NCBI GenBank assembly: GCA_019055375.1
Contig: JAHQIW010006935.1
Span: forward strand, 19,551-83,550
Length of the DNA: 64,000 nucleotides
Source of the DNA: Parelaphostrongylus tenuis
Lineage: Eukaryota; Nematoda; Chromadorea; Rhabditida; Metastrongylidae
Reading direction: 5' to 3'
In this document: positions 49,263 through 61,140 of the stretch, piece after piece
Numbering within the stretch: position 1 is the first letter of the stretch
Layout of the letters: each line of letters begins with the position of its first letter
Notes under the pieces: generated by a model
Databases searched by the model: none
What the model saw: only the letters and a program-made list of their open reading frames with translations
Told to the model about the DNA's origin: nothing
Program-made: the position numbers and the translations under genes

Positions 49263-52199
49263 CTCTCGGATAATGGAAAAGGACCCAACTTTATGCACAG
49301 CTGTTTCCTATCTATCATCACATGCTTTCTATCGCATTACTTTGCACTCCAGCGGTGCCACTATAAAGTCTTTCATGTTCAGAACGATTTCTCTAATCGG
49401 ATTTAAGACTTCGATGGTGATCACCACTGGCCATCGAAAGTCAGATTCATACACGGTGAAAATGAAACTTTGGATGGCAGATACGTCTTGATAGTCAGAT
49501 CATAGTGTCCTGAAATCGTATTTATTTACGACAGCAGTTCATCGTAAATTTTTTCAAGAATCTCTTTTTTGTGGCTGAGGTGGGCGCTCTGGTTCTTATA
49601 ATTTTCACGGTATCGGCTTAACTTAATGCCAACCACCAGCGAGTTTCGAGCAACAAATTTTTCTGACTTTCATGCACTTGGAGTGACCAATCGGAAAACA
49701 TTCAGTCAGCAATGCAAAACTATCTATATAAATCTTAAATCCTAAATCAGACGGTGAAAATGATTTGGGATATATTTGAACGCAGGACCGTGCTTGACGA
49801 TGATGGTACCTCAGAGGAATTACGACGTTTATCATGGCAAATAGCGAATATTTTGTGTACTGGACACCGAAATTGGTCTTACTGTTTCCGTTTAACGTCA
49901 GCGTATGAGCAGCTGAATGTCCGCGTTTATTGTTTATGACCTTGTTAAAATTAACGCTTTTGTGTGCAGTGCATCAGCAGAAGATATTCGCAACAAAGGC
50001 TTAATCATTAGTTCGATTGTGCGTGTCTTGCCAATGTGGCGATAACGACCCCTTCATTATTTCATGAACGATGCCACCTCTATTTTTTAGTCAGTATAAA
50101 ATACTGTGAAAACCTAGGAGATCGAAATAAGTGTGAATCATGGGAAATGAGTAGTTGCTGTCTGATATCGTCGTGTGCTTCGTTGATTTACGATAGTTTT
50201 TCTCTAACTTCGCTATGATTTTGTTCACTTTGGAAGACCCGACATCATATAGTAAAAAATCTTGGAACTCCTTCCATTTTACCTCACAAACTGGCCTTTT
50301 TCCAGCTTTGCGTAAATTTCTATATCTTCTTTGAGAGCGATGACTGATGTTTCGACGAATTCGCATTTCTCAGATCACTTTGTTTAGTTTTCGGGATGGT
50401 CAGTGGTGACCGATGGTTTCTTCACAAAGTCTTACACCATAACGGTGACCTTCCATCATGTGTAATTGAACGGCTTTAGCGAAGTGTCGCGAAAACGTCA
50501 ACCAATAGATTTAGAATGATATATAAGACCCGTGCAAACTCGACTTGTTACCTTCTATAATATCTGTTTTATGTATCCATCATCCATAAATTCCCTTAGC
50601 TTTGAGCCTTCTTTTTGAGGATTTTGCCTTTGTTAAAAATATTACTTAACACTTGTAGAGTTGTCGAGAGGATTCTTATTAGATTTTTGAAGGTCTTTCT
50701 CAGGTATTCCCAACTTATTGACAAAGACAGCCACCATGAACCATCGGCCGGAGGAAGCTTCCAGAGAACTCTGTTATTGAACTTTCAAATCACCCCATGA
50801 TGAAAGGCTTGCATTATACGAAGAGGAATGAAACTAAAGTCTTGTGTCATTAACTAGCAGTTCTGCCTCTACGCCACTGGCGTCTCAAGCTGCACGTTCT
50901 ACATTGTTGAGCACCGTATATGCTTTTACTTAGGAGAAGCCCTGAACACTATGTGTATTAAAGAGCCATCGCAATGACTACAAAAAATGACTAAAATCTC
51001 TCTTTTGAAATTCAGCAGGCCAATGAAACAAAAATCCACGATTTTGAAGAATGTGCTCAGGAACAATTGTCACTCCTCGTATAAATTAGACGTGGCTAAT
51101 AGTAAGACAAATGTGAACTTAGGCCACTTTTAACACTTGATAGATTGTTGGATCTGGAAACCTTGGCTAAAAATTTCTATGCTCTATTGAAGAGCAAAAT
51201 CTGATCATGACAGTTTTATTAGCATTTAATCAATTCTAGCAAATCGGAAAATAGAAAATTGATGAATGTATATAGCTGGCTCTAGAAATAGATTTGTGTT
51301 TCGAAAACTTGGCTTCGATGATTTTTTTCAAAAAACATTCGGTGACTGTCATAGCACTCGCATGGCACCAGAGTCGTTCGGAAGAAGAACGTCGGTCGAT
51401 GTTAGTGATTTGCACGCGCTCATGCTCGAGTTAGTGGCATTCGTCAATAAAAATAAATGAGAAAACAAGAACAATGTGTATGAATCACAATGGGCGTTGA
51501 TTTACCAAGCGTTCGCGAAATAAACGAATTCTGTATTTTCATAAGTTCGAAGCTATTTAGTGAAAACTAAACTCAGAACAACTCAAAATAGCTTTTGCAT
51601 AAGTTTTGACAAACACCTTACTCATTGCACGATAAAAACTGAGAGGCGAAATGCAGTCAGAGGTTATTTTACGTAAAAAGTTTTTCAAACGAGTCTTCTA
51701 ATGACTTCAGACGAATCACTAGCTCATAGCCATATATGTAGCCAACTGTAGAGCCTACATCCATAGTGGAAACGCCGATGAATAATTTCTAACAAGTTGT
51801 TTTGATGAATACATTCACCTATTGACAATCCGATTGAAGCACGGTTAATATAAACGTAAGGAGGGTAGATTTTGTAGCACTGATAAATGCCCAAGCGATA
51901 CTCTACGTTTGTGACTTTATCAAGCATTATAAGGATAACACAACGCAAATATGCTAATGATTTTGTTATCCTCAATGAGTCTAGCACTAGCATGTCGAAC
52001 TGAAACGAAAGCGCTTTTTTTTCCCATAAAGCAAGACCAAGACGTAAGCAGTCCGGTGCAACTCGCAGGACACCTGTTGCTCTTATGAGTGAATATCATG
52101 CGAGGCTGCTCTTCAGTGTTTGAGTGCCCTTGGTGATGAGCTGTTCATCATTTGATTCCGAGTACGTTACAAAGGCTATAGTATGACTTGTAAAGAAAG
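49263..52199. other. Non-coding stretch
   Basis: Nearly 3 kb with no supported gene. The 91-codon minus-strand frame at 50091-50366 is basic (RRNISHRSQRRYRNLRKAGK) but shows no known domain or splice context. Confidence 0.45.
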
Positions 52200-52466
52200 T
52201 CTAGGGCGTCGTGACCGACTGGTTGTAATATTCATCGCGGCACGCGCGGGCTAAACCGCGCATCCAGCACTTTCCGGCAGTCAACAACGAGTGCTCTATG
52301 GAACATCACAACCAGGCTGTCCTCGAAACTGCATGGAGACGTGTTCAACCAGTATTCTACGTCGTTTAAGAAGAAGACGAAATAACGAAATAAATGCTGG
52401 AAGCATTAGGATATGGGCAGTAAAAAACAGTATGAAGTCGGATCAATAAAGTGCCAAAAGAACGTC
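52200..52466 (+). mobile_element. tRNA-derived SINE, copy 4
   Basis: The head GGGCGTCGTGACCGACTGGTT is followed by CGCGCATCCAGCACTTTCCG; the B box is largely lost. The body carries GGAACATCACAACCAGGCTG, GTTCAACCAGTATTCTACG and AAGAAGAAGACGAAATAACG. The end AGTCGGATCAATAAAGTGCC precedes an AAAAG tail. About 265 bp, essentially full length. Confidence 0.8.
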
Positions 52467-53959
52467 TACCTCTTTGTCCTATTGTGACTTTTCATCAGCA
52501 TTTGCATAATGTAGTGTAAAGTCAAATTCTTATGTGTGCAAAAATGAAAAGGAATGCTAACATCAGCAAAGTTTTGTTTAGAAAAAAGGCCTTCAAACGA
52601 TCGTGTACCTCGACTGGTACACTTCGCCCCTCAGGGCTAAAAACAGGCTCCGTACAACTGTCGGTATGTGTACTGGAAAGAGCATAGGGTTGCATTTCCA
52701 ATGGCCACGAAATTGTAGCTTCTCGGCATAGGTTTAAAGGAAATAACGCGTCCCTGAACGACAATTCTAGCAAAAGCAGGGTCCAGTTAATTCCTCTCTA
52801 ATTTTCAAACGAGATAAGTATAGGTTCTAAAGCGTTATTTCAAAAAGTGGACTTAAAAAAGAAATTGGCAACAGTTATTGAAGTACCACCGGATACTCCG
52901 AGAAGCCAAATAGTTCTTAACTGTTTATACCACCGTCTATGTTAAACTAAAGAATTCGTAAGACAGCGGTAGAGATGATGACAACATGAGCATTGGTACA
53001 GTCTACAAAACCTTTTGCAGAAACAGAAGAACACCTAGACCACAACAATAAAAGTGGTTTAAGAACACCACTAGGTATGCATAGGACGCAGATCCATGGA
53101 GATATGAATTTTAAAGTAGAAATAACCATCTCCCCCCACAGAAACAAAGAACCTCAGCGCGAGAAATTCCCGAAGCGGTTTGGATTTATATTATAAATCC
53201 AAATATGAATTGGAAAGTTTAATTCCTCGTTATCAAGCGTGATTTCACACCATATGTTTGATCGATTTTTGTAGATCCGTAACAAGCTCATTCCTCGCCT
53301 GTGTAGCACGGCGGATTGGTCTACATATTGACTAGTAGACTACACAACGACAGAATGCGGAGAGTATTTAAATGAAGCTGATTACTACACCAACTTAACT
53401 TTCACGTTTTTGTTCAGTTTTCATCTTACTCAGTTGTGGAAGTGTTCTTCTATGTGGATTGCACTTCAGTGTGGCTCTCTTAGGCTTTGAAAAGGTGAAA
53501 GCGCTGAAACGCTAGTCATTGATATGACCTCTATTGTACTTGAGCAAGGCTTTTCTTCAAAAAACTCGGCAATAATTCGATAGCACAATTCCGTCAAATT
53601 CAATAATGGTTCTGGTATGACCAAAAAAACCTATTGCGCTGCAGGACTGAAATTAACATTGCATTTCTCACGCAGCACGCACACCTTGGACCTGTATGTG
53701 GGTGGATTTCGCAATAGTGGCATCAAGCCTTGCGTTGCAATAACCAGTTGATGGCTCAAATCTCGAGCATTCCAGTGGCGTGTGATTGAATAATCAAGAA
53801 TAAAAAACACTGATCATATAGCACGGCAGTTGAGGTGTGAAGATATACATATGGGTTCTACAGTAGACTCTGCTTAGTAGAGGAAATCTCTCAATCATTT
53901 TGTACTCGACAAAATTTTTTTTCCAAGTTCGCAGGCAAAGGCCACCACCAGTCCATAGG
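52467..53959. other. Non-coding stretch with a partial R fragment
   Basis: No gene is supported. 53545-53620 resembles an R end (GGCAATAATTCGATAGCACA). A short perfect palindrome, TTTGGATTTATATTATAAATCCAAA, lies at about 53180-53204. Confidence 0.4.
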
Positions 53960-54690
53960 GATATTTTTGAGGTGAAAATTTGAGAATGTAAAAACAAAAA
54001 AGCTCAACTCCCAGAGTGTAGCCAAACAAACACGTATTTTGAACGTTGTCCTTGGTGTCGCACATAGACCAATGAACTGAAGTAGAAAAGAATGAGGTCT
54101 GTATTTCAAGAAATAGTCAATCTAGTTGAGAAGCATTAAAATGTTCTCGAGCTCGGCTGGTTGTTGACTTGTCCGAAAGGAACAAAAGTGCTTACAAATT
54201 ACTGTGGTTTGTTTTAGATCCGATCTTGGCAGGAATCGTTATTATAACATGGAAGAACACTGAACTGGTTACTGGGCACTTTCTCGTCATTTCCTGTCGG
54301 CAATTTGTGTTTGTTTAGAGTAAAGTCTCTGAATGAGTAGAGTTCGTTATACGTAAATTTGCATACGTTGACGATAATGTGCACCGAAAACTATGGTTAA
54401 TATCAAAAAACGGAAAAACAAGAAAGCGATTGAAGCACGATGTATGTGAGGAAGTACATGGTGCATAACAAGGCAGAAAGCGAAACCGTAAGCGGCTCGC
54501 GGATCCGAGCAAGGCCACCGCCAGGAAGCGCCATCAAAAGGGCATCGACAAGTCGAGTGGTGATGGTGACCATAGTGGTGCACTGATAGCATCGTCGGCT
54601 GCGGCCTCAGAGTATGTATTTGATCGAGAAGAACTAACGTCTTCAACGTAATTTTCTACAGCTCCGACACGCGGGGAATAATGGTCGAAG
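53960..54690. repeat. Long inverted repeat LIR-E, left arm
   Basis: Matches the minus strand of 60400-61140 in order: GTGTAGCCAAACAAACACG, TCCTTGGTG, CAATTTGTG, GTGCATAACAAG (against GTGCGAAACAAG), GTAAGCGGC, GATCCGAGC-AAGGCCACC, GATAGCATCGTCG. It carries basic KRNRKR-type coding-like sequence, interrupted by stops. Confidence 0.75.
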
Positions 54691-54822
54691 AACACGGCAT
54701 GGCTGCACAGCTGAGAAAATTGGGGTGTCAGTGCACTACACCGTCGCGAAAAGCAGCTAAAACAGCTCTTTCCAATTGCGTAAAAGTTTCCTGAGTTGAA
54801 CTTCGTTTGTGCTGAGTGCATG

Positions 54823-55060
54823 TAAATGTACAGAATGTAGTCGATATAATGTAGCTTACAACATTCCTATGTCTTGACTATTCTTAGCAAAACATTTGCT
54901 GTTAACCATTCCATGTACATCCGATTGCATATGAATCAGGTTGACTGTACGGAATAGTGTTCTGTTAGGCATGATTAATAGTCAAATTTTGGCGAAAATA
55001 TTCCCATTCATATCTCATCACATATGAATCAGATTTGCTGCAGTGAAATAGCGTTCAACC
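54823..55060 (+). repeat. Direct repeat S, copy 1
   Basis: About 235 bp matching 57833-58070 in the same orientation (AATGTAGTCGATATAATGTAG, GTTAACCATTCCATGTACAT, ATTCTGTTAGGC blocks). It starts just inside the LIR-E left arm. Confidence 0.8.
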
Positions 55061-55140
55061 ATACATTTTCTGCTCATTTATGAGCTCTGCTGAAAACAGT
55101 AGTTGGAGTTCTCTCAACACACCTGCCACGCTCAACGCTA

Positions 55141-55605
55141 CTCATCGAAGCTAATTATCAATTGATATTTTGATTTAGAATGTCCGTGGAAGCCTCAATA
55201 AATCTGACAAACAAAGAGAATGTGACAAGGATTCGTGCGATAGTAAACCTTCGATTACTCAAGAGCTTTGTACCAACGTGAAGCACTCCTGAACGACCGT
55301 TTGATTATTGATCAACACTAATCATCAGAGCTATCATCAATTGATATTTCGATTCAGAATGTTCGTTGAGATTACTTTTTTATATTTCACTGGGATCAAA
55401 TATTCTTTTGACATTCATCTCAATCTTCCTTTTTGACTTTACATTCTTTCACAATAGATCTGCCTACATCAATTGTATTCTACAGAGGGTACAAGGATCA
55501 GAGTTTAATACAAACAAAAAAACGTGACAAGGAATCGTACTGTAGTAATCCATCGATTACTCAAGAACTATGAGCCAATGTGAAGCATTTCTGAACTACC
55601 GTTTG
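55141..55605 (+). repeat. Tandem duplication
   Basis: Two direct units: about 55141-55315 and about 55321-55605, the second with an insertion of about 130 bp. Shared blocks are ATCAATTGATATTTYGATTY, AATGTGACAAGGATTCGT and GAACKACCGTTTGATTA. Confidence 0.7.
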
Positions 55606-56113
55606 ATTAGTTACTGCATGTTTGCTTGCTGTTGGAGCACGGAATGTTAGGCCACAAATTTTTTTTACGAGAGCAGTCAATATATGAATTAGCGTCCAGT
55701 CCTATACAGAGCTTGTTCGTATATTTCCTATTCTTCTCAATATTTGCCGCTCAAATTTTCACCCGTTTACACAATTGTTTTTCTTGATTTTTCATTACCT
55801 GTAGTGCGAGTGAGTTATTCAAATGCAAAGTAAATCAAACAAACACCATCTCCGATTTCTCAAGGCTCCGTCGCACAACTACCAAATCATTCTTCTCACC
55901 TTCTCCTAACAAGAGTACAGCGAGCGTCAATTGTTTTTCAAAAGCGACTATGGCACTTCTTTTCAGGAAAGGTTTCTTGCCTACGAGCAGTTTGTTAGGC
56001 CTTATAACAGGTAGTAGTAGTAGCACAAGGCATAGGTGCAAAGCCAGTGCAGACACAATATATGCATGTATATGCATTATATACATATAAATAGATAAAT
56101 AAATAAATAAACA

Positions 56114-56116
<3 letters not shown>

Positions 56117-56146
<30 letters not shown>
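56117..56146. repeat. TA microsatellite in LIR-D right arm
   Basis: About 15 TA units, following AAATAAATAAATAAAC. Confidence 0.9.
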
Positions 56147-56149
<3 letters not shown>

Positions 56150-56405
56150 CATGTGTGCGCTGCATGTCAAGAGCGCGTGCATGCACGCTTCTTACCTGAG
56201 GAGGAAGACGAAGCGAATGGCAAAAGCGTTCACTCATCTTCTAGGCCTATCTACACCTCAAATCATGTTCATCCTGTTTTAGTATTTTGTTAACCTCTGT
56301 ATTTCCTACGTAGATCCGTGTCACACGGGCAGAACAGTAGTTGTTTCAACTCTCCTCAAATGACTTTTCTTTGTGAAAAAGTAGATTTTTTCGGTATTTA
56401 TATTT

Positions 56406-57302
56406 TAGACGACGGCAAATGGAAAACCGATCTCATTTGCTGGACAAGAACTTTGCATAGGAGTGTTAGTAACTTCTGACAGCTTGGATCTCTGGTTAGA
56501 TCCACACATAACTGGTTTTTCAAAACACCCTTATAAAGCGCTGCAGCATCGCGAATAAAATTGTTTTTCTCAATCGCCGTTCGCCTTCATCATTATCATG
56601 CGCATGATTCTTTGAAAGCACGAGAAGCATATCAACGTGTGGACAGAGCTTCGTAGTGCCTGATTTAATCGCTTCATCAAGAGTTCCTATCAAGGCGAGG
56701 CGGAGAAAGATTTTTCGATTGAGCAACAAATTGCATCTCAGCATGCGACGGCCCGGGTACAGATCACTTGGTCTCGTACCGGCGCCCCCTCGCGACCCCG
56801 TGGACTAGCTGATATACAAGGTCACTGAAAGTGTGAGAACTCAATCTTATTTGCTCTCTTGGCGATACTTCCACAAAATAGGCACAGAGTTGAAATCCTT
56901 GAAACTTACGCCATCGGATGTTTACTAATAGTCTGAAGAAAGATCTCTGTTCGACGCTGTGTAAATCATAAATATTCCATTTCTCCTACAAAGCTATCAA
57001 AAGAGCTTTTCAAAAAACGAACACATTTTTGAGTTCTTCGAAATTTGTGCTATCGAATGAGTATTAGCTTTCTAAGAGAGGATTTTGTGCAGCGAAATAT
57101 AGGCGACATAAAGGAAAAAACATGTGGTCGTGTGAAACCCAATTTTATTTTGGATTTTGCAGCGTTATAAAGGAGCGCTGCGAAGCCCTTATTACGCGAG
57201 TTCTAGCCAAAGATTCAAACTTTCGAATGGCAACTAACAACCTTATGAAAATTACCTGTCCATCGAATGAGATTGATTTTTCATTTGTTGCCGTCTGACA
57301 TA
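56406..57302 (+). mobile_element. Family R element, copy 5
   Basis: It begins AGACGACGGCAAATGGAAAA and ends TTTTTCATTTGTTGCCGTCT, an inverted pair; similarity continues inward past ATCTCATTTGCTGGACA. It is 897 bp long, contains no nested MITE and no transposase. Confidence 0.8.
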
Positions 57303-57654
57303 GAAGTACCGATCTTTGTAGAAGCACTGAGTTTATTCTTGTATTTTTGGAAACGTAGCAAAATATCGAAATTGATATGCATTCTTTATACGCTTCTCAG
57401 CTTTCTGCCAATGTTTTTTTTATGAGAAATTATAAGTGTTTCCAACAGGATTTCTTGCAACTGTGGCGAGTGAACTGGACAATTCAAAGATTTAAATTGG
57501 TTTCCTTTTTGTAGATACCACCAGTAATTGACAATTTTTTGAGAAAACACTACGATTGATAACTTTCCAATATCTCATAGAAAATTTTCTCGAAGATGCC
57601 CTAATTCAAAAGTTGAAACAAGCTTTTCATTAGCAAAGGTAAAGAAGGGGTGTA

Positions 57655-57833
57655 TTAGGGTCGCAATAGGTTTCCGAACTTGATCCGAAAATTCAAAGAT
57701 TCGTTCTACCCAGTAAGTGAAAGTATCACATTAATTGAAGCATTCTCCATCTCCCTGGATGGAAATCTGCCAACGCTCCGGCAGCAAGTCAGCTCCGCAC
57801 TCATGAAATTCATTATTCTTCGTTGTAAACGTG
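57655..57833 (-). pseudogene. Truncated mariner 3' end
   Basis: TTAGGGTCGCAATAGGTTTC is a clean mariner-type TIR; the minus strand then encodes the end of the transposase (KNNEFHECG, LLPERW). The rest of the element is absent. Confidence 0.7.
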
Positions 57834-58070
57834 TAAATGTGCATAATGTAGTCGATATAATGTAGCTTACGACACTCCTAAGTCTTGACTAATCTTAGCA
57901 ACACATTGCTGTTAACCATTCCATGTACATCCAATGGCATATGAGTCAGATTGACTATACGTAATAGTATTCTGTTAGGCACGATTTTTAGTCACATTTT
58001 AAAAAAAATATTCCCTTTTATGTCTAATCACATATAATTCAGATTTGCTGTTGAGAAATAGCGCTCAAGA
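57833..58070 (+). repeat. Direct repeat S, copy 2
   Basis: Counterpart of 54823-55060, with a few substitutions. Confidence 0.8.
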
Positions 58071-58289
58071 ATGAGTTAATAAACATATACTGCACAGAGT
58101 AACACTGTGCGTTGCATGAAGTCGCCTCGTAATAATATGATCGTTCTTTATTCAATTTTCTTTACCGAATATTTCTTCTAAAAGACGATCTCTTTTTCAT
58201 TATAACTCAAGATTGTCACTCAGTCTCATCAAAACCCTAGCTATCGCCTATAACACTCAAGAATTCTATAAATAAGAGTAATTAGATTA

Positions 58290-58755
58290 CCTTCCGTTTC
58301 AAGTGTTTTCTTAAAACCACGCTTGAATTTTAATATGCTTGATAATGATTTTTTGAGCCATGCATGTGGTTTGTTACAAGACATCTTATACTTCCGATAC
58401 ACTCCTTTCGGCTGGTCTCAAGCCCTATGTAGAGTTGGCGCAGGCGAACTTTTTTCACGTGCCGTTAAGTGCAAATATCACAGAAGGACAGTGATTTAAA
58501 CTCGACTGCTTTTGGGTGGTATCGTTAAATACATCGTACCTTTCGTTTCGAGCGTTTCCTAAAAATCAAGCTTAACGTTTAATATGGCTAATAATATGCC
58601 AATATTCTTCCGAGAGGGACTGACTAAAGGCGATGGGTACTGCTTGACCGGACGATGTTGTCAAGTCCGAAACATGTGTACCGGGCTCCATAAGTTGCCC
58701 TATGACAGACCACAAGCATGGCTCAAAAAATGATTGATTGTCAGAGGTTAGATTT
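58290..58755. mobile_element. Foldback MITE, copy 3 (diverged, partly deleted)
   Basis: CCTTCCGTTTCAAGTGTTTTC, then GATAATGATTTTTTGAGCCA at the left, and GACCACAAGCATGGCTCAA at the right, match the ends of the 34.98 and 38.2 kb copies. The centre is rearranged, with an extra left-end-like piece at about 58535-58590. Confidence 0.6.
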
Positions 58756-59126
58756 TTGCAAAAGGCGGACAAACACACGTCTTTTTCTATTTTGGACACC
58801 AAACAACAACAAAAGAGGCACTAATATAACTTCCAATTTCGAATTCTATCCCGTCATTGCAGTGCAAATTCACATCGGAGACATCATCACGAATTGAGAT
58901 TTTGAACACCTCACAGTGCTCTTTGAAAGTCATCGTATATCTCGCTAAAACAGTATTTTTTTGATTTTTATGGAGAACAAAGCACTTTTCATCAAGCTTT
59001 CACAGAACCTCCACACATCCGACTACATTTGAGCATCGTAGAGGTGATTGAATGCTATCTGGTTACGTCAATAATCTGCGGAGCTTATCGATGGATTAAT
59101 TTAGTTTTCTTGGGCGCTTAAGCTAC

Positions 59127-59165
59127 TTAACCCGTTCGGGACGGCGTGTACCACTTCAGGTACAC
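59127..59165. other. TTAA-CCC terminus-like sequence
   Basis: TTAACCCGTTCGGGACGG resembles the start of a piggyBac-type element (TTAA followed by CCC), with a small CCCGTTCGGG palindrome. No matching opposite end or transposase was found nearby. Confidence 0.2.
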
Positions 59166-59764
59166 AAATCTCAAGATCTTCCATTCTGAGCAAAACTCCT
59201 TTTTTGGACTTTTGCAATGATTCGAAAGCTTGAATATCTGCTATTTCAAAAGTATGTTTGGTTTTCAAAAATCATTTTTTGTTACGCTACAACAGTGAAA
59301 AGAAAAGTGTAGTTTACACTCGATTTGCTGTTTGTTCGGCTGGGGCCTTTGGTTAGTTTTTTTGCAGACTTTTATGAGCCGTATATAGGATAGGCCAAGT
59401 TTAATTAATTTCCAAGCCACAATTGCATTCTGAAAGGTCATCATAGAACGCCGTAAGAGCGGGAAGGAAATTGCATTTCACACCTAATTAATTCGTGCGT
59501 TGCTCGTACTTCGTATAAGGATCATTGGTACTCATAAGTTAGTTTATGTATTAGAGATATTTTACAACCAATAAATAGTAAAAATACCACAAAGTCGTTA
59601 AACGTTTCTTTCTTATCTTATCTTTGTTTCTGTAGTTATCTGATAGCTTGAAAAATTCTGTTTTCAATGCAAAGCTTGTTTATGTGAGAGAACTCTCATA
59701 TTGTGCTCTATTAAATATAAGTAAATAGCATTTACGGGAAGGCTTTGTTGGCAGTTACCATAAC

Positions 59765-59865
59765 CAAATTCCCTAGAACAGACCACTTGCATGGCTCAGA
59801 AAATGTTTACCAGGCATATCAAACTGAGCGGGGTCCTAAGAAAAGACTTGAATGAAATTATGTGT
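59765..59865. mobile_element. Solo end of the foldback MITE family
   Basis: CAGACCACTTGCATGGCTCA, ACCAGGCATATCAAACTGAG and GTCCTAAGAAAAGACTTGAA correspond to the right end of copy 1 at 35470-35545. No other half is present. Confidence 0.55.
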
Positions 59866-60399
59866 ATCGAAGCGATGAAAGTGGAAAAGTATACCTACAG
59901 AAAGCAGTTGGCCAACTAGTGAGTGGTTTCGTGGTGAACAGTCACAAAGATGTGCACGTATTCGCTTTTTTTCATTTGTCAAAAATGAAGTCATTTTAGA
60001 AGATGAAATTTGAGGGAGCTGCAGACAATGGCCTTCAATGTAATTAACTAAAACGTAACATTTACAGTGGTAAAAGTTACAGCAACGAATATATTCACTT
60101 TGGAAAATAGAACTAAGAGCTAGGAAGAGAGCTTTAGAATGATAAAACTAAGCACTCATTCACGTAAGTTTGGCGATGTATCATAAAGAATGTGCAGCCA
60201 ATTCCAGGAATTTGAGGTGTTTTCAATAGCAACAGTGTTCGAAAATTTTGGAAGTGCATCAAAAGTGGAACATATATTTGAAATACCTTGCGGGCAGTCG
60301 TTTTCTTCAGCTTGTTTTGCGGACGTCGTTCCCGACGAACTTACCAAAAGATTCGTCGTTTCCAACACATTGGTGGGCAACCGTCGTTCGCGGCACAAC

Positions 60400-61140
60400 T
60401 ATTTACGCATCTGAGCCATAGAAAATCACGTTGAAGCGTTTGGTCTTCTCAATCAAAAATTTGCTCGAATAAGGCGACAGTCGACGACGCTATCAGCCCA
60501 CCATCACTACTCGGCTGCGTCCTTGCCCCTTTTCGTGGCTGCTCGTGGTGGTGGCCTTGGCTCGGATCTGTGCGCCGCTTACGATCTCGCTCCTTGTCTT
60601 GTTTCGCACCACGTACTTTTCTTACGAACTTCGTGCTCCAGTCGCTTTCTAGTTTTTACCTCTTTTTAATATCGTTCAGAGTTTACAAACGCACACTGTC
60701 GCTAGCGTATTCATGTGCGTATTCATGTTTGTGTTATGACGAATTCTACACATTCAAAAATTTTAATCAAGCACAAATTGCCGATAGTGTTTCTTTGTTA
60801 ACATAGGATCTGAAACTAAAAAAGTGATTTGCAAGCACTTTTATTTATTTCGGGTAGATCAACAATCAACCAAGCTCAGGAACATTTTCATGCCTTTTCC
60901 AGCCAAACTGACTAGTTTTCCAATATAGGCCTCATTCGAACTTTTTGATATTCACCATAATTTTTTTCATTTCGCTCATTGCTGTGTATCCCGGCACCAA
61001 GGATGGTATTCAAATGCGTGTTTGTTTGGCTACACCCTGAAAGTTGAGCAATTTTGTTTGACAGCATATTTAAGCCTTTCATGAGGTCTCTTACGCACTT
61101 ATGCAGTGCTAGCACGTGCTTCGGCCTTTCGGCCTCATTA
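60400..61140. repeat. Long inverted repeat LIR-E, right arm
   Basis: Inverse of 53960-54690, about 5.7 kb away. On the minus strand two open segments stand out: about 67 codons at 60912-61115 (HKCVRDLMKGLNMLSNKIAQ, helical in look), and a basic run at about 60500-60640 (KQDKERDRKRRTDPSQGHHH). Stops separate them. They could be exons of an unknown element-encoded or duplicated host protein. Confidence 0.7.

Larger units (their letters stand above)
56050..57833. repeat. Long inverted repeat LIR-D, right arm
   Basis: Inverse of 45684-47500. The outer end stops within the mariner C-terminal coding sequence (about 57700-57830, minus) and abuts direct repeat S, so this arm was cut there. Confidence 0.8.
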
